Shown here one piece after another: positions 8,334-17,161 of a stretch of 64,000 nucleotides of DNA. The stretch is from Gammaproteobacteria bacterium (lineage in GTDB: Bacteria; Pseudomonadota; Gammaproteobacteria; Steroidobacterales; Rariloculaceae), in contig JAJDWR010000073.1 in the NCBI GenBank assembly GCA_022825505.1, forward strand, positions 62,001 through 126,000. The letters run 5' to 3'. Both the position numbers and the translations under genes were made by a program. The notes beneath the pieces were generated by a model. That model searched no databases, was not told where the DNA came from, and saw only the letters and a list, made by a program, of their open reading frames with translations. Every line of letters starts with the position of its first letter. Within the stretch, counting starts at the first letter, position 1.

Positions 8334-9950
8334 TCAGCCGATGGGTACTCGGTGAACGAACACCGCGCCGGAGTCCCGCACGGAGTTGTCCGACTGATCC
8401 CCGGCGACGCCGGCCGCACCGCCGTCTTCCACGCGAACCCCGACCGCCACGGTCTCCCCGCTGTCGTCCAGTGCAATGTTGGCGCCGTACTCGTCGTAGA
8501 TTTCCGACGCAGGAGCCTTCAGATAGGCCGTCTGGCGCCATTCGCCGCCGGTGCGGCGGAACAGGTAGACAGCCCCGGCCTCGTCGGCCAGGTCGTCCTG
8601 CGGCCCGTTCACGCCGCTGGCGCTGCCGTCCTCCAGCGGCGCGCCCACCGCCAGAACGCTGCCGTCGCGGTTGAGAAACAGGCGCGTACCGAACTGATCG
8701 AAGGGGCTGGTGTTGGATGGCTTGATATAGGCCGTCTGAGTCCAACTCCCGCCGTCGCGGGAAAAGACATAGGCGGCGCCGGAATCTTCGGAGGAGTCAT
8801 CGGTCTGATCCGCTCCCACGCCGGTATCGTTGCTGTCTTCATCGAATGACGCGACGGCGAGAGTATTGCCGTCGCCGCTCAGCGCGACCATAGAGAAGGC
8901 ATCGTTGCCAGAGGCATTGGAAGCCTTCAGGTACGTCTGCTGATGCCACTGCGTACCTTCGCGGGCAAATACGTAGACCGCACCGGACCCCCTGGAGTCG
9001 TTGTCATCCGGCCCGTTCGCACCGCTGGAGGAACCGTCTTCGTCCAGTGCGCCGATGACCAGGGTATTTCCATCGTCGCTGATCGCAAGGGACACCCCGA
9101 ACAGGTCGGTAGCATCGGCATTGGACGCCTTCAGATAGGCCTGTTGAGTCCAGTCGCCGCCTTCCCGGACAAACACGTAAACGGCGCCGGCGCCTCGCGC
9201 CGAATTGTCGCTGCCGTCGCCGCTTCCGCTTGCGCCGGAACCGTCTTCGCCCGTCGCACCCACCGCCAGCGTGTTGCCGTCGGCGCTGAGTCCCAGGGCG
9301 TAACCGAAATTGTCGCCGTCTTCGGGTTCGCCGGTATTGAAAGCCTTCACATAGGCTTCCTGCCGCCAACCCTCGTCGCCTCGCCGGAACACGTACACCG
9401 CGCCGGAGTTCTCCATGGAATTGTCGTGCGGATCGCCGTTGACGCCGGTGCCTGCGCTGTCCTCCAGGTTGGCCGCCACAGCCAGGGTGGCGCCATCGTC
9501 GCTCAGTGCAACGGCGAAGCCGAACTGGTCGCCCGGCCCCGCATTGGACGCCTTGAGGTAGGCGTCCTGCTGCCACGCGCCGTTGCCGGAGCGCCGATAG
9601 ACGTACGCGGCGCCCGCGTTGCGCGCAGAATTGTCCTCCTGATCGCCGTCGATACCGGTGGCAGCACTGTCTTCCAGCCGCGACCCCACGGCCAGTGTCG
9701 CACCGTCGCCGCTGAGGGCCACCGATACGCCCAGCAGAACGGCGCTCCCGCCGAACTGGTCGTCCACGCCCGGATTGGACGCCTTGATGTAAGTCGCGGC
9801 TGTCTGCGCCGCGGCATCGTGCTCAGCCGTCTGCGCCGCAACATCGTCCGTGTCCGTCTGTGCCGCAGCATTGCCCGCGACCGCGGCGGCCAGGACAAGG
9901 CCAGGCCAGGGTGACCGGAAACCGGCGTCGCGGCAACTAGTTGCCAACAT
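8334..9950 (-). CDS. Exported seven-repeat FG-GAP (integrin-alpha-like) beta-propeller protein
   Basis: An exported protein of about 538 residues. After a signal-like segment (PGLVLAAAVAGNAAAQ) come seven copies of a 60-73 residue unit. Each begins YLKASN or a variant and contains LSDDGATLAVG followed by an acidic DNS.R.SGAVYVFRR stretch. Seven FG-GAP units are what one propeller needs, and the acidic loops suggest calcium binding. Such proteins act in surface adhesion or protein binding; no catalytic residues are seen. Two in-frame ATGs exist (9950, 9971). I prefer 9950, which overlaps the end of the upstream DUF6152 gene by 14 bases, implying one transcript. The repeats are similar enough at DNA level to allow recombination. 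Confidence 0.8.
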   Translation of the reverse strand: MLATSCRDAGFRSPWPGLVLAAAVAGNAAAQTDTDDVAAQTAEHDAAAQTAATYIKASNPGVDDQFGGSAVLLGVSVALSGDGATLAVGSRLEDSAATGIDGDQEDNSARNAGAAYVYRRSGNGAWQQDAYLKASNAGPGDQFGFAVALSDDGATLAVAANLEDSAGTGVNGDPHDNSMENSGAVYVFRRGDEGWRQEAYVKAFNTGEPEDGDNFGYALGLSADGNTLAVGATGEDGSGASGSGDGSDNSARGAGAVYVFVREGGDWTQQAYLKASNADATDLFGVSLAISDDGNTLVIGALDEDGSSSGANGPDDNDSRGSGAVYVFAREGTQWHQQTYLKASNASGNDAFSMVALSGDGNTLAVASFDEDSNDTGVGADQTDDSSEDSGAAYVFSRDGGSWTQTAYIKPSNTSPFDQFGTRLFLNRDGSVLAVGAPLEDGSASGVNGPQDDLADEAGAVYLFRRTGGEWRQTAYLKAPASEIYDEYGANIALDDSGETVAVGVRVEDGGAAGVAGDQSDNSVRDSGAVFVHRVPIG

Positions 9951-10335
9951 AGATCTCGTTGCCTTCGGCATCGTGCAGGCGCGACTTCTCGGACAGCGTC
10001 ATGTAGGGGCCTCCGTTCCTGAGCGCCCGGCCGGTCATGGTGATCACATCGCCCACCTGAAACGTGTTCCGGTCCCAGCCCCACCTGTTCTCCAGGCTGT
10101 TCGGCGGCCCCAGTTCGCCGTGCCACTCGACGGTTTCGCCGTTTTCGTCAACCACGGCGATGGTCAGCAGCGAGTGGGGATTGATGAACTGGAACTCCAC
10201 CACCGTTCCCGTCACCGTCGTGACGGTCTCGGTGTAACGGCCCGCGTCGCCGTGATGCGCCAGGCTGAGCGGCGCGGCAACGACAAATCCGGCAACCGCA
10301 ATCGATACGCTTCGCAAACAGGATTGAAGATTCAT
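9937..10335 (-). CDS. DUF6152 family exported protein
   Basis: A 132-residue protein with a signal peptide ending near PLSLA and a mature start HHGDAGRYTE. The core contains VTGTVVEFQFINPHSLLTI and a C-terminal part with VGDVITMTGRALRNGGPYM, which resembles a small OB-like beta barrel. HH near the processed N-terminus and NPHS are the DUF6152 hallmarks; the function of the family is unknown. The ATG at 10333-10335 has a strong GGGGAGG site, so I reject the 45 upstream codons. It overlaps the FG-GAP gene downstream and is divergent from the diheme cytochrome gene. A second, larger DUF6152 protein lies at 14999-16036 in the same island. Confidence 0.82.
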   Translation of the reverse strand: MNLQSCLRSVSIAVAGFVVAAPLSLAHHGDAGRYTETVTTVTGTVVEFQFINPHSLLTIAVVDENGETVEWHGELGPPNSLENRWGWDRNTFQVGDVITMTGRALRNGGPYMTLSEKSRLHDAEGNEIYVGN

Positions 10336-10535
10336 GGCCTCCCCTGATTGAACATGCAATTCTCCACTATCCCGAGACGCCATTTTGTGGGGCGAACTCA
10401 AGTTGACGATAACATAGCGGATCATCCCGGGAATGTCCCTTACATGACGTTCCGTTAACGTGAGGGCCATGATTCGGAGCGCGGATTCGGCTATGGTTGC
10501 AAGCCATTCACGTTTCCCTGCATGAGGAAGGACTA

Positions 10536-11486
10536 ATGCGACGAGCGATTATTGCGTCCGCCACAGGCATCCTGTCGTTTTGCTTCTCGGTAGCCGTTCA
10601 CGCCGATGTCGAGTGGGCCTACCAGGTGCTGGACGAATCGCTTCTCCCCCAGCGGGACCTGGATATCGACCTGCAGGCCCCGCGGTCCGTGCCGGGCAGT
10701 TCCCTGCAGCGCAGCCAGGAACAGATCGACGATCACTGGAATCCTCCCGACTGGTTTCCGGACGATCATTACGCCCCGGTCCCCGAAGTCGTCGCTCACG
10801 GCGCCGGCCCCCTGGTGCGCGCCTGTGCCGCCTGTCATGGATTCACCGGCGCAGGTCACCCCGAGTCGTCGCACCTGGCGGGTCTGACGGCGGCGTACAT
10901 CGAAGCGCAGATGGCCGACTTCAAGAGTGGAGCCAGGAAGGAGCGGTTCTGGATGAATGCTTTCGACGTCTCCGAGGAACAGACGCGCATCGCGGCGGAA
11001 TGGTTCGCCGGGCTTGAGGTCATCGACTGGATCGACGAGGTGATCGAAGCGGATATCGTGCCGAGAACCTACATCGGCGATGGCCGCATGCGGCACTTCC
11101 ATCCCGATGGCGGCACCGAACCCATAGATGGCCGCATTATCGAAGTCCCGCAGGACCGGGAATTGGCCACTGCCCGGCACCCCTACTCCGGGTTTACCGT
11201 ATACGCCCCCGAAGGCAGCCTGGCGCGCGGGGAGGACTTGGTAACCACAGGCGCCGGCGGCCGAACGATCCAGTGCTTCATCTGTCACGGTCCCGATCTG
11301 AAGGGACTCGGAGACGTGCCCAGACTGACGGGAGTTTCTCCCCTGTACACGGTCCGCCAGCTGAACGATTTCAAGAACGGCGACAGGGCCGGCAGTCTTG
11401 CGCCGCTCATGACGGCCACGGTCATCAACCTGACCGACGAGGACATGGTGGCGATCGCGGCGTACCTGGCGTCGCTGGATCCATAG
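10536..11486 (+). CDS. Periplasmic diheme c-type cytochrome
   Basis: A 316-residue exported cytochrome. The signal peptide runs to about VAVHA (residue 23). Two heme c sites are visible: CAACH (97-101) and CFICH (247-251). The second domain ends with the usual LTDEDMVAIAAYLASL helix, and each domain has a distant Met that could be the second ligand. The two-domain form recalls cytochrome c4 or the cytochrome subunits of quinoprotein dehydrogenases. It would carry electrons from periplasmic dehydrogenases to a terminal oxidase. The start ATG at 10536 follows GAGGAAGG. Given its place among PQQ-enzyme genes, it is a good candidate acceptor for the quinoproteins at 12023-13339 and 17162-19006; that link is inference. 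Confidence 0.85.
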   Translation: MRRAIIASATGILSFCFSVAVHADVEWAYQVLDESLLPQRDLDIDLQAPRSVPGSSLQRSQEQIDDHWNPPDWFPDDHYAPVPEVVAHGAGPLVRACAACHGFTGAGHPESSHLAGLTAAYIEAQMADFKSGARKERFWMNAFDVSEEQTRIAAEWFAGLEVIDWIDEVIEADIVPRTYIGDGRMRHFHPDGGTEPIDGRIIEVPQDRELATARHPYSGFTVYAPEGSLARGEDLVTTGAGGRTIQCFICHGPDLKGLGDVPRLTGVSPLYTVRQLNDFKNGDRAGSLAPLMTATVINLTDEDMVAIAAYLASLDP

Positions 11487-11557
11487 CCGAACCGGCCGCT
11501 ACCGGCAATCTCTCAAGACTTCGACAGAATGCACGAATCGAGGCTATCGGTAGCCCA

Positions 11558-11992
11558 TCAATGGCCGAGCGGGTCTGCGCCAGGTTCGTTGCCCAGCACT
11601 TGCTCTCGTACGGAGGCGACGCGCTCGACGGTAATCGGGGAGGCGCCACCCCCATATTCCTGCCTGATATAGCTCAATACCGCGGCCATCTCTGCATCGT
11701 TGAGAAAGTCGAACCTTCCCATGAGGATTTGCGACCCGAATCCGCCCGTGAGCATGTAGCCGATCAGGGCATCCTCGCTGCCGGCGATCCAAGGGCTGGC
11801 GATGAGCGTCGGCGTCATTCCCGGAACGCCTCTTCCACTGGACATGTGGCACGCCAGGCAGTCCCGCTCGTAAATCTCGCGCCCGTCAATCGAGTCCGCT
11901 GCGGCTTGCAGCATTCCCGATGGACCGGTGCAGGCTACCAGCGTCAGCGCCGCCGAGGCGACGAGAACGAATCCGCAGAGATATCGCTTCAA
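11558..11992 (-). CDS. Monoheme c-type cytochrome lipoprotein
   Basis: A 144-residue lipoprotein cytochrome. The signal ends in the lipobox LTLVAC with Cys21, so it should be membrane-anchored by lipid. One heme c motif, CLACH (45-49), is followed by GVPGMTPTL and, near the end, LNDAEMAAVLSYIRQEYG, the typical last helix of small cytochromes. Met residues in the middle could serve as the sixth ligand. The start is a TTG (11990-11992); no ATG or GTG is available in this frame nearby. It lies 30 bases after the sorbosone-dehydrogenase-like gene on the same strand, so the pair is very likely an operon with this cytochrome as electron acceptor. Confidence 0.82.
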   Translation of the reverse strand: MKRYLCGFVLVASAALTLVACTGPSGMLQAAADSIDGREIYERDCLACHMSSGRGVPGMTPTLIASPWIAGSEDALIGYMLTGGFGSQILMGRFDFLNDAEMAAVLSYIRQEYGGGASPITVERVASVREQVLGNEPGADPLGH

Positions 11993-12022
11993 ATCATTGA
12001 ATTCCGGAGAGCGACACGTGCC

Positions 12023-13339
12023 CTATTCTCCCAGGTACTCGATCCGCCAGATGCGGCCGCTTACGGTGCTTGAGATATAGATTTCGCCATCGGGACCCTG
12101 CTCGATACCCGTAGGGCGGTGAATCGCATCGTTTGGGTCTTCAAGGACTTCGTGTCCCTCGAATCCGTCGGCGAATACCTCCCAGTCCTCGCCCGGCATG
12201 CCGTCCACGAACGGCACGAACACCACGTTGTACCCCCCCTGGGGCAGCGGTGCGCGGTTCCATGAGCCGTGGAAAACCACGAATACGCCGTTGCGGAACC
12301 GTGCCGGCAGTGCATCACCGGTATAGAACATCATGTCGTTGGGCGCCCAATGGGCCGGGAAATTTGCAATGGGTTGTTCGTAGACGCCGGCTTCGGCCTC
12401 CTGCCGACCGTCACCGCCGTACTCCGGCGCCACCACGCGTGCACCCCTCAGGTGATCGTAGTACGTGAACGGCCATCCGTAGTCGCCGTCCTCGACCAGG
12501 ATGTGCATTTGCTCGGAGGGCAGTTCCGCGCTGTCTTCGGCGCTGAAGTTTTCCGGATAGAGCGTGTAAAGGGCATCCCGGCCGTGGCTGAGGAAGTACA
12601 ACCGCTGATGGTCCGGGTTCCACACCATCGCCATGGCATTGCGAATGCCGGTGGCATAACGCCGGCCATGTGTCGCCTGGGACTGATTGGTTGCATTCGC
12701 ATCGTACTGCCAGATGCCTCCCTGCCACTCGAGCTGTGGGCACGGAAGCTGCCCGGGCGAGCCCCGCGTTCGAAACTCCACCATGCAGGCATTCGAAGGC
12801 GCCCCGACGTTGACGTAGAGGTTGTTGTCGTCATCGATGGCAAAGGTCTTGGCCTCGTGCAGACGCTGTTCGGGGAACCCGTCAACCACAACCTCAGGCG
12901 GTGCGGAAGGCACCAGTTCGTCACCCTCGAACGCAAACCGGTAAACGGCGGTCTTGGAACCGAAATACAGGTATCCGTCGTGAAACTGCAGGGCGGTTCC
13001 AGGAATTTCGGTGGCGAATCGCTCGATGATGTCGGCGGCGCCGTCGCCGTCGGTATCCCGCAGGGCGACAACGCCCATGTTGGAACCCCGCCCGAGACGC
13101 ACCGTCAACGCGTAGTAAAGCGTGCCGTCGTCGCGCATTGCCATATGACGGCCGTAGCCGTCAATATCCGCAAAAACCGTCGCCATGAATCCGGGGGGTA
13201 CCCGTATCCCCGTTTCCGAATCGATGGCCTGCGCCGGGTCCACCGAGTATTCCGTGACCACCTGGTCCGCGAAGGAGACTGCGGGGACGAGACAGCAGAC
13301 GAGCGCCAGCGAGAATCCTGAATATAGATTTGCCTTCAT
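12023..13339 (-). CDS. PQQ-dependent sugar/L-sorbosone dehydrogenase-like beta-propeller protein
   Basis: A 438-residue exported protein with a signal peptide ending near VSFAD. Landmarks are GIRVPPGFMATVFADIDGYG near the start, DTDGDGAADIIERF, a central YATGIRNAMAMVWNPDHQ with LYFLSHGRD, VEDGDYGWPF, and VFVVFHGSWNRAP near the end. These are family marks of the glucose/sorbosone dehydrogenase group, which oxidise sugars or aldoses with soluble PQQ in the periplasm. It has no heme of its own. The monoheme lipoprotein gene follows immediately downstream. The ATG at 13337-13339 is preceded by AGGA. The true substrate cannot be read from sequence; many such proteins in marine bacteria are uncharacterised. 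Confidence 0.82.
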   Translation of the reverse strand: MKANLYSGFSLALVCCLVPAVSFADQVVTEYSVDPAQAIDSETGIRVPPGFMATVFADIDGYGRHMAMRDDGTLYYALTVRLGRGSNMGVVALRDTDGDGAADIIERFATEIPGTALQFHDGYLYFGSKTAVYRFAFEGDELVPSAPPEVVVDGFPEQRLHEAKTFAIDDDNNLYVNVGAPSNACMVEFRTRGSPGQLPCPQLEWQGGIWQYDANATNQSQATHGRRYATGIRNAMAMVWNPDHQRLYFLSHGRDALYTLYPENFSAEDSAELPSEQMHILVEDGDYGWPFTYYDHLRGARVVAPEYGGDGRQEAEAGVYEQPIANFPAHWAPNDMMFYTGDALPARFRNGVFVVFHGSWNRAPLPQGGYNVVFVPFVDGMPGEDWEVFADGFEGHEVLEDPNDAIHRPTGIEQGPDGEIYISSTVSGRIWRIEYLGE

Positions 13340-13462
13340 GTGATTGCGTTCCTGAAAGTTCTGGTAATGACCTGTACGCTGCCGGCCGGATTCGTGTCCC
13401 TTCCCGGGTTCAGCGTCCGGGGGCCGACTCTGCAGTCCGAGGGTTGCGAATTCTACCCAATC

Positions 13463-14179
13463 CTAGCGGGCGTAGCGGGACCGGGTCATCTGCGCCAGGA
13501 TCGCCACGGCAATTTCCGCAGGCGACCGGCCGCCGAGGGGCAATCCGATGGGACCGTGTATCCGCGCCAGCGCTTCGTCGTCAAAGCCCAGTGTCGCCAG
13601 GCGCTTCAGTCGCCTGGCGTGGTTTTTTCGGCTGCCCAGGGCGCCAATGTAGAAAGCGTCCGACTCCACGGCACACTTCAGGGCCGGCTCGTCGATCTTG
13701 GCGTCGTGACTGAGGGTAACCACGGCAGTGCGCGCGTCCAGTGCCAGCGACGGCATGGCCTCCTGCGGCCAGTCGTGGCTGATTTCCACGTCGGGAAAGC
13801 GGTGGTCCGTGGCGAACGCCTCCCTGGGATCCAGCAGCAGCACCCGATAACCCGCCAGCCGGGCCATGGGAATCAATTTCTGCGCGATATGTACGGCACC
13901 GACGACGATCAGCCTTGGCGGAGGAGCGATGGTCTGTACCAGGTAGCGGCCCTGCTCTGTCTCGACGGTTCGAGCATCGTCCCGGGCCAGGGCGTCGCGG
14001 CAATGCTTGAGCAGTTCATCGGGGACCGTTGCCGCGCCCCCTTCATCCGTCGCTCCGAATGCCGTTACGGCGGAACGGTCCACCAGGAACTCTGCACCGG
14101 GCTCGACGGGACGCAACAGCACCACGGCCCGCGCCTGGAACAACGATTTGCTCAACGCCCGCAGTAACCGACCGTTCAC
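13463..14179 (-). CDS. XdhC/CoxI family protein, Rossmann (C-terminal) half
   Basis: A 238-residue cytoplasmic protein matching the C-terminal half of XdhC/CoxI accessory proteins, which help insert or sulfurate the molybdenum cofactor of xanthine dehydrogenase-type enzymes. The Rossmann part shows PPRLIVVGAVHIAQKLIPMA, VLLLDPREAFAT, TAVVTLSHDAKIDEPAL and ALGSRKNHARR, ending in GLPLGGRSPAEIAVAILA. The start is a GTG at 14177-14179. The N-terminal half is a separate gene 76 bases upstream. No molybdoenzyme structural genes are in the window, so the pair serves an enzyme encoded elsewhere. Confidence 0.87.
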   Translation of the reverse strand: MNGRLLRALSKSLFQARAVVLLRPVEPGAEFLVDRSAVTAFGATDEGGAATVPDELLKHCRDALARDDARTVETEQGRYLVQTIAPPPRLIVVGAVHIAQKLIPMARLAGYRVLLLDPREAFATDHRFPDVEISHDWPQEAMPSLALDARTAVVTLSHDAKIDEPALKCAVESDAFYIGALGSRKNHARRLKRLATLGFDDEALARIHGPIGLPLGGRSPAEIAVAILAQMTRSRYAR

Positions 14180-14255
14180 CCTGCGCGCCCCATCAGCTCG
14201 AAGAACACATCCATGTAGCCTGGTACGGCTGCGTCAACGATAATCCTCGCCGCGT

Positions 14256-14603
14256 TCACTCGACGCGCACGACCAGGACCTCGATCCGGCCGCCACACGC
14301 CAGACCCACTTCCCACGCCTCGTCGTCGGTCACGCCGAAACTCAACAACTGGCGGTCGCCGGTTTCAATGACCTGTTTCGCGGCACGGATCACCGCACCC
14401 TCCACGCATCCGCCGGAAACGGATCCTTCGAACGATCCGTCTGCATCGATGACGAGGTGGCTGCCGACAGGCCGGGGCGACGACCCCCACGTACTGACCA
14501 CCGTCGCCAGCGCGACGTCCCTGCCCTCTTCCTGCCACTTGAGCGCGGTTCTCAGGACGTCCCCTGGACGGGCGAACGAATCCCCTGTTCCGGCTGCCGT
14601 CAC
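14256..14603 (-). CDS. XdhC/CoxI family protein, N-terminal domain as a separate gene
   Basis: A 115-residue protein equal to the N-terminal XdhC/CoxI domain: ALATVVSTWGSSPRPVGSHL, GSFEGSVSGGCVEGAVI and a C-terminal VGLACGGRIEVLV. The conserved Cys residues of SGGCVEG and LACGG are present. In single-chain XdhC this domain is fused to the Rossmann half; here it is split off. It starts with GTG (14601-14603), preceded by GGAGGAAAT that lies inside the end of the upstream gene, with 3 bases between them. The three genes 14888 to 13463 therefore look like one transcription unit. Confidence 0.87.
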   Translation of the reverse strand: MTAAGTGDSFARPGDVLRTALKWQEEGRDVALATVVSTWGSSPRPVGSHLVIDADGSFEGSVSGGCVEGAVIRAAKQVIETGDRQLLSFGVTDDEAWEVGLACGGRIEVLVVRVE

Positions 14604-14606
14604 CCG

Positions 14607-14888
14607 CTATTTCCTCCGCCCAGCGCGGCGGCCCTGTCCGCGGGAATCCTCCAGCGCCTCACGGGCAACGGACTTGGACCAGCGCACGAAATGCCAGAGT
14701 TGGTCAATCAGGCGCGGTGAATTGGCCTGCTCGAAACGCCGGTCCCGAATCTTCTCCAGGGCCTTTCGGCAGCGCAGCAATTCGCCTTCCAGCCGCCGGA
14801 CCTCTTCTGCCAGGTCTCGGGTGGAACCGTCGGTGCCTTCGGTAGCCGTCAAGTCGGTTCGCGGCGTCGACGCCACGTCGTCATTCAT
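14607..14888 (-). CDS. Small coiled-coil protein of unknown function
   Basis: A 93-residue protein not recognised as a known family. A Thr/Ser/Asp-rich N-terminus is followed by a helical, heptad-like segment (about residues 25-55: LAEEVRRLEGELLRCRKALEK) and a basic tail ending in RGQGRRAGRRK. It has no signal peptide. I take the ATG at 14886-14888; a TTG four codons upstream is possible. It ends 3 bases before the XdhC N-domain gene, which takes its ribosome site from this gene's 3' end. Whether it contributes to molybdenum enzyme maturation is only a guess from position. Confidence 0.6.
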   Translation of the reverse strand: MNDDVASTPRTDLTATEGTDGSTRDLAEEVRRLEGELLRCRKALEKIRDRRFEQANSPRLIDQLWHFVRWSKSVAREALEDSRGQGRRAGRRK

Positions 14889-14998
14889 GCTCTGATCCAA
14901 CTGCCCGCTTGGGGCGATATACTAATGCCGGTACCAACTGACGGTTGCGGATCGGTTGGTCACAACTCCAAGCCATTCTATTACAAGGATCCGATGCC

Positions 14999-16036
14999 AT
15001 GGACAGCAATCGGCGTTTCCGAATCGGTTGCACAGCAATGTCCGCGATAGTGACGCTGCTGGCGCCCGCCGTTACAACTTTCGCCCATCACGGGTTCGAT
15101 ACGCACTACTATCGCGACCGGCCCGTGCTGGTTCAGGGAACGGTTACCGAGTTCCAGTTCGTCAATCCCCACTCCTTCGTTTTCGTACGCACAACCGACG
15201 AGAGCGGAGCGACCGTCGTGCGCTGGTGCGAGATGCAGGCCAGTTCGCAACTGCGGATCAAGGGAATCGGCCCGGATGTGCTCAAGGTCGGGGACCCTGT
15301 ACGCATTGAGGGGTTTGAGGCCAGGCGCGACCCTCTGGGATGCGAGTTTGCCACCGGCTACCTGGCCGACGGAACGGTCCTGACGCTGCGAACCAGCGGC
15401 GGGCAGAGCCTGTTTGCGGCGCCGTGGGAGCCTGACGATTCGGGTTCAATCTTCGGAACCTGGTTTCGCAAGGCCTTTCCCGGGGCTGGCACCGATCCGG
15501 ATCCCATGGATTCCTATACCGCGGCAGGCGCGGCTGCCCACGCCGCCAACGACCCGTTGATCGCCAATCCAGTCTATCAGTGCAACCCGGTGAGCCCGAT
15601 TCGCGCCTGGTCCCAGCCGGGGCTGCCCACGGAAATTCGCGATGAGGGCGATCGAATCGTCATCCGCCACGAATTCATGGACACCGAGCGCGTCGTCCAC
15701 CTCAACATGGATGAGCATCCGGCGGGCGCTCCCCGAACGACGATGGGCCACTCCATCGGACGATACGAGGATGGCGACCTCATCGTCCACACGGCGCTGT
15801 TCGACGAAGGCTTGCTCAGGTCGGACTTCGTCCGCACGATGGACCTGGAACTCACCGAGCGATTCCACATCAATCCGGACAACGGCGATCTGGAAGTGAC
15901 CTGGACGGCCACCGATCCCCGGTTCCACAACGGCACGGTGTCCGGTTCACGCATTCTCATGCGCACCACGCTGCCGATGGGAACCTACGACTGCACGCCC
16001 GGTATCGGACACGGCGAGCAGATGCCCGCACCGTAA
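14999..16036 (+). CDS. Large DUF6152-containing exported protein
   Basis: A 345-residue exported protein. After a signal sequence (about residues 8-29) the mature chain starts HHGFDTHYYRDRPVLVQGT, then TEFQFVNPHSFVFVRT, the same DUF6152 core as the 132-residue protein at 9937-10335. The remaining 200 residues are a second domain not recognised by eye, with DGDLIVHTALFDEGLLRSDF and an ERFHI stretch; such C-terminal regions in DUF6152 proteins look like calycin-type sheets. The ATG at 14999 is preceded by AAGGA at about 9 bases. It is divergent from the XdhC operon and convergent with the DUF2905 gene. No function is known. Confidence 0.78.
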   Translation: MDSNRRFRIGCTAMSAIVTLLAPAVTTFAHHGFDTHYYRDRPVLVQGTVTEFQFVNPHSFVFVRTTDESGATVVRWCEMQASSQLRIKGIGPDVLKVGDPVRIEGFEARRDPLGCEFATGYLADGTVLTLRTSGGQSLFAAPWEPDDSGSIFGTWFRKAFPGAGTDPDPMDSYTAAGAAAHAANDPLIANPVYQCNPVSPIRAWSQPGLPTEIRDEGDRIVIRHEFMDTERVVHLNMDEHPAGAPRTTMGHSIGRYEDGDLIVHTALFDEGLLRSDFVRTMDLELTERFHINPDNGDLEVTWTATDPRFHNGTVSGSRILMRTTLPMGTYDCTPGIGHGEQMPAP

Positions 16037-16124
16037 CAACACTGGACGCACCGCCTCCATCTTGGCGCAGCGGCGCTGGTGGCCCGAATCGCGTCTCGCG
16101 GCCCGCGCCGATCAGATCGGCTCG

Positions 16125-16325
16125 TCAGCGGCGGAACAGCCACATGAGCAACGACAACAGTGCGCTCACCAGGATCATCGTGGTAATCGGCAGGTAGAGC
16201 TTGAACGAAGGCCGGTCGATGACGATATCCCCGGGCAGCCTGCCCAGCGGGAGCTTGCCGAGCCAGGGCCACGCAAGGCCGATGACGAGCAGTGCAAGAC
16301 CGATCAGGATCAGGGTTCGTTGCAT
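16125..16325 (-). CDS. DUF2905 family small membrane protein
   Basis: A 66-residue inner-membrane protein with two helices. The first is LILIGLALLVIGLAWPWL and the second PITTMILVSALLSLLMWLF, separated by KLPLGRLPGDIVIDRPSFKLY. The LGRLPGD and P(S)FK.Y.P patterns and the length match DUF2905, a widespread family of unknown function. The ATG at 16323-16325 has no clear Shine-Dalgarno site. It follows the YceI gene on the same strand after about 120 bases. Confidence 0.9.
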   Translation of the reverse strand: MQRTLILIGLALLVIGLAWPWLGKLPLGRLPGDIVIDRPSFKLYLPITTMILVSALLSLLMWLFRR

Positions 16326-16446
16326 GATTTAACGTAGTTTCGGCCGGAGTGCCGAAGGCTCCGGCAGAAGTCCTTTATCCGGCCCCTGTACTCGACAACT
16401 ACGGCACCCTGGTCAAGCAGGGCGCCGGCAACCAGTCGATACGCGC

Positions 16447-17043
16447 CTATTCTGCCGGCGGAGGAATCTGCGCTTCGATGGTGATCAGCAGATGGACTTC
16501 CGGAAAGAAGCCGTTCTCCAGATCGTAGTCGATGCCGAAGTCCGCGCGGTTGATCGTTGCCGAGGCGTCGGCGCCGCAGACTTCCCGCATATGCCTGAAG
16601 TGGGGCTGACACTGGAACCGGTTGACCTGGAGGTTGACGGGCAGGCTGACGCCATGAAGCGTTAATGTTCCCTCCACCGCGGTCGGTCCGCCGTCCTCGA
16701 AATCAACGAGCGTGCCGGCATAGGTTGCTGTCGGGAACTGATCCACATGAATGATGTCAACCAGCGTTCTTTCGTTCATGGCGTCATGACCGAAATCGAT
16801 GCTCGACATGTCCATCTCGACTTCGACGGTCCCGGTTCCCGCCTCCTTGTCGAGCACTACGGTCCCCGAGGACCGGTTGATCTTGCCCCGCCAGACCGAA
16901 AGCCCGCCCCAGTGATCCGCCTCGAACGCCGGAAACGTGTGGCTGGGATCGATGTTGTAAGTGACGGGTTCGGCCATGCCGATGGTTCCCGCCGCGGTCC
17001 CCGCCAGCGCCAATACCGCCACGGATAGCTTTCTGATTGCCAT
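16447..17043 (-). CDS. YceI family periplasmic lipocalin-like protein
   Basis: A 198-residue periplasmic protein. The signal peptide (residues 1-24) is followed by YNIDPSHTFPAFEADHWGGLSVWRGKIN, then DMSSIDFGHDAMNERTLVDIIHVDQFPTATY, the standard YceI fold signatures. In family members the barrel holds an isoprenoid such as ubiquinone-8; the physiological role is not settled. Near the end a Cys pair (CQPH and CGAD) may form a disulfide. The ATG at 17041-17043 begins directly at the signal sequence, so I drop 72 open codons upstream that overlap the end of the quinoprotein gene. Confidence 0.9.
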   Translation of the reverse strand: MAIRKLSVAVLALAGTAAGTIGMAEPVTYNIDPSHTFPAFEADHWGGLSVWRGKINRSSGTVVLDKEAGTGTVEVEMDMSSIDFGHDAMNERTLVDIIHVDQFPTATYAGTLVDFEDGGPTAVEGTLTLHGVSLPVNLQVNRFQCQPHFRHMREVCGADASATINRADFGIDYDLENGFFPEVHLLITIEAQIPPPAE

Positions 17044-17161
17044 AATCCTGATACTCCCTGCTTGCCTGCTGACCGGTCGATTCCCGGAGCGTTCGTTCAC
17101 GGGCCCCGCCCACGACGAGGCAAGAGTGTAACCGCTCGCCCGCCCATGTCTCCAGTGCACT

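Noticed and set aside
8334..9950. Near-regular DNA repeats at about 200-bp intervals
   Set aside because: They encode FG-GAP units; not CRISPR or satellite DNA.
13463..14603. XdhC halves as one gene broken by a frameshift
   Set aside because: There is a 76-base non-coding gap and a separate start for the second half.
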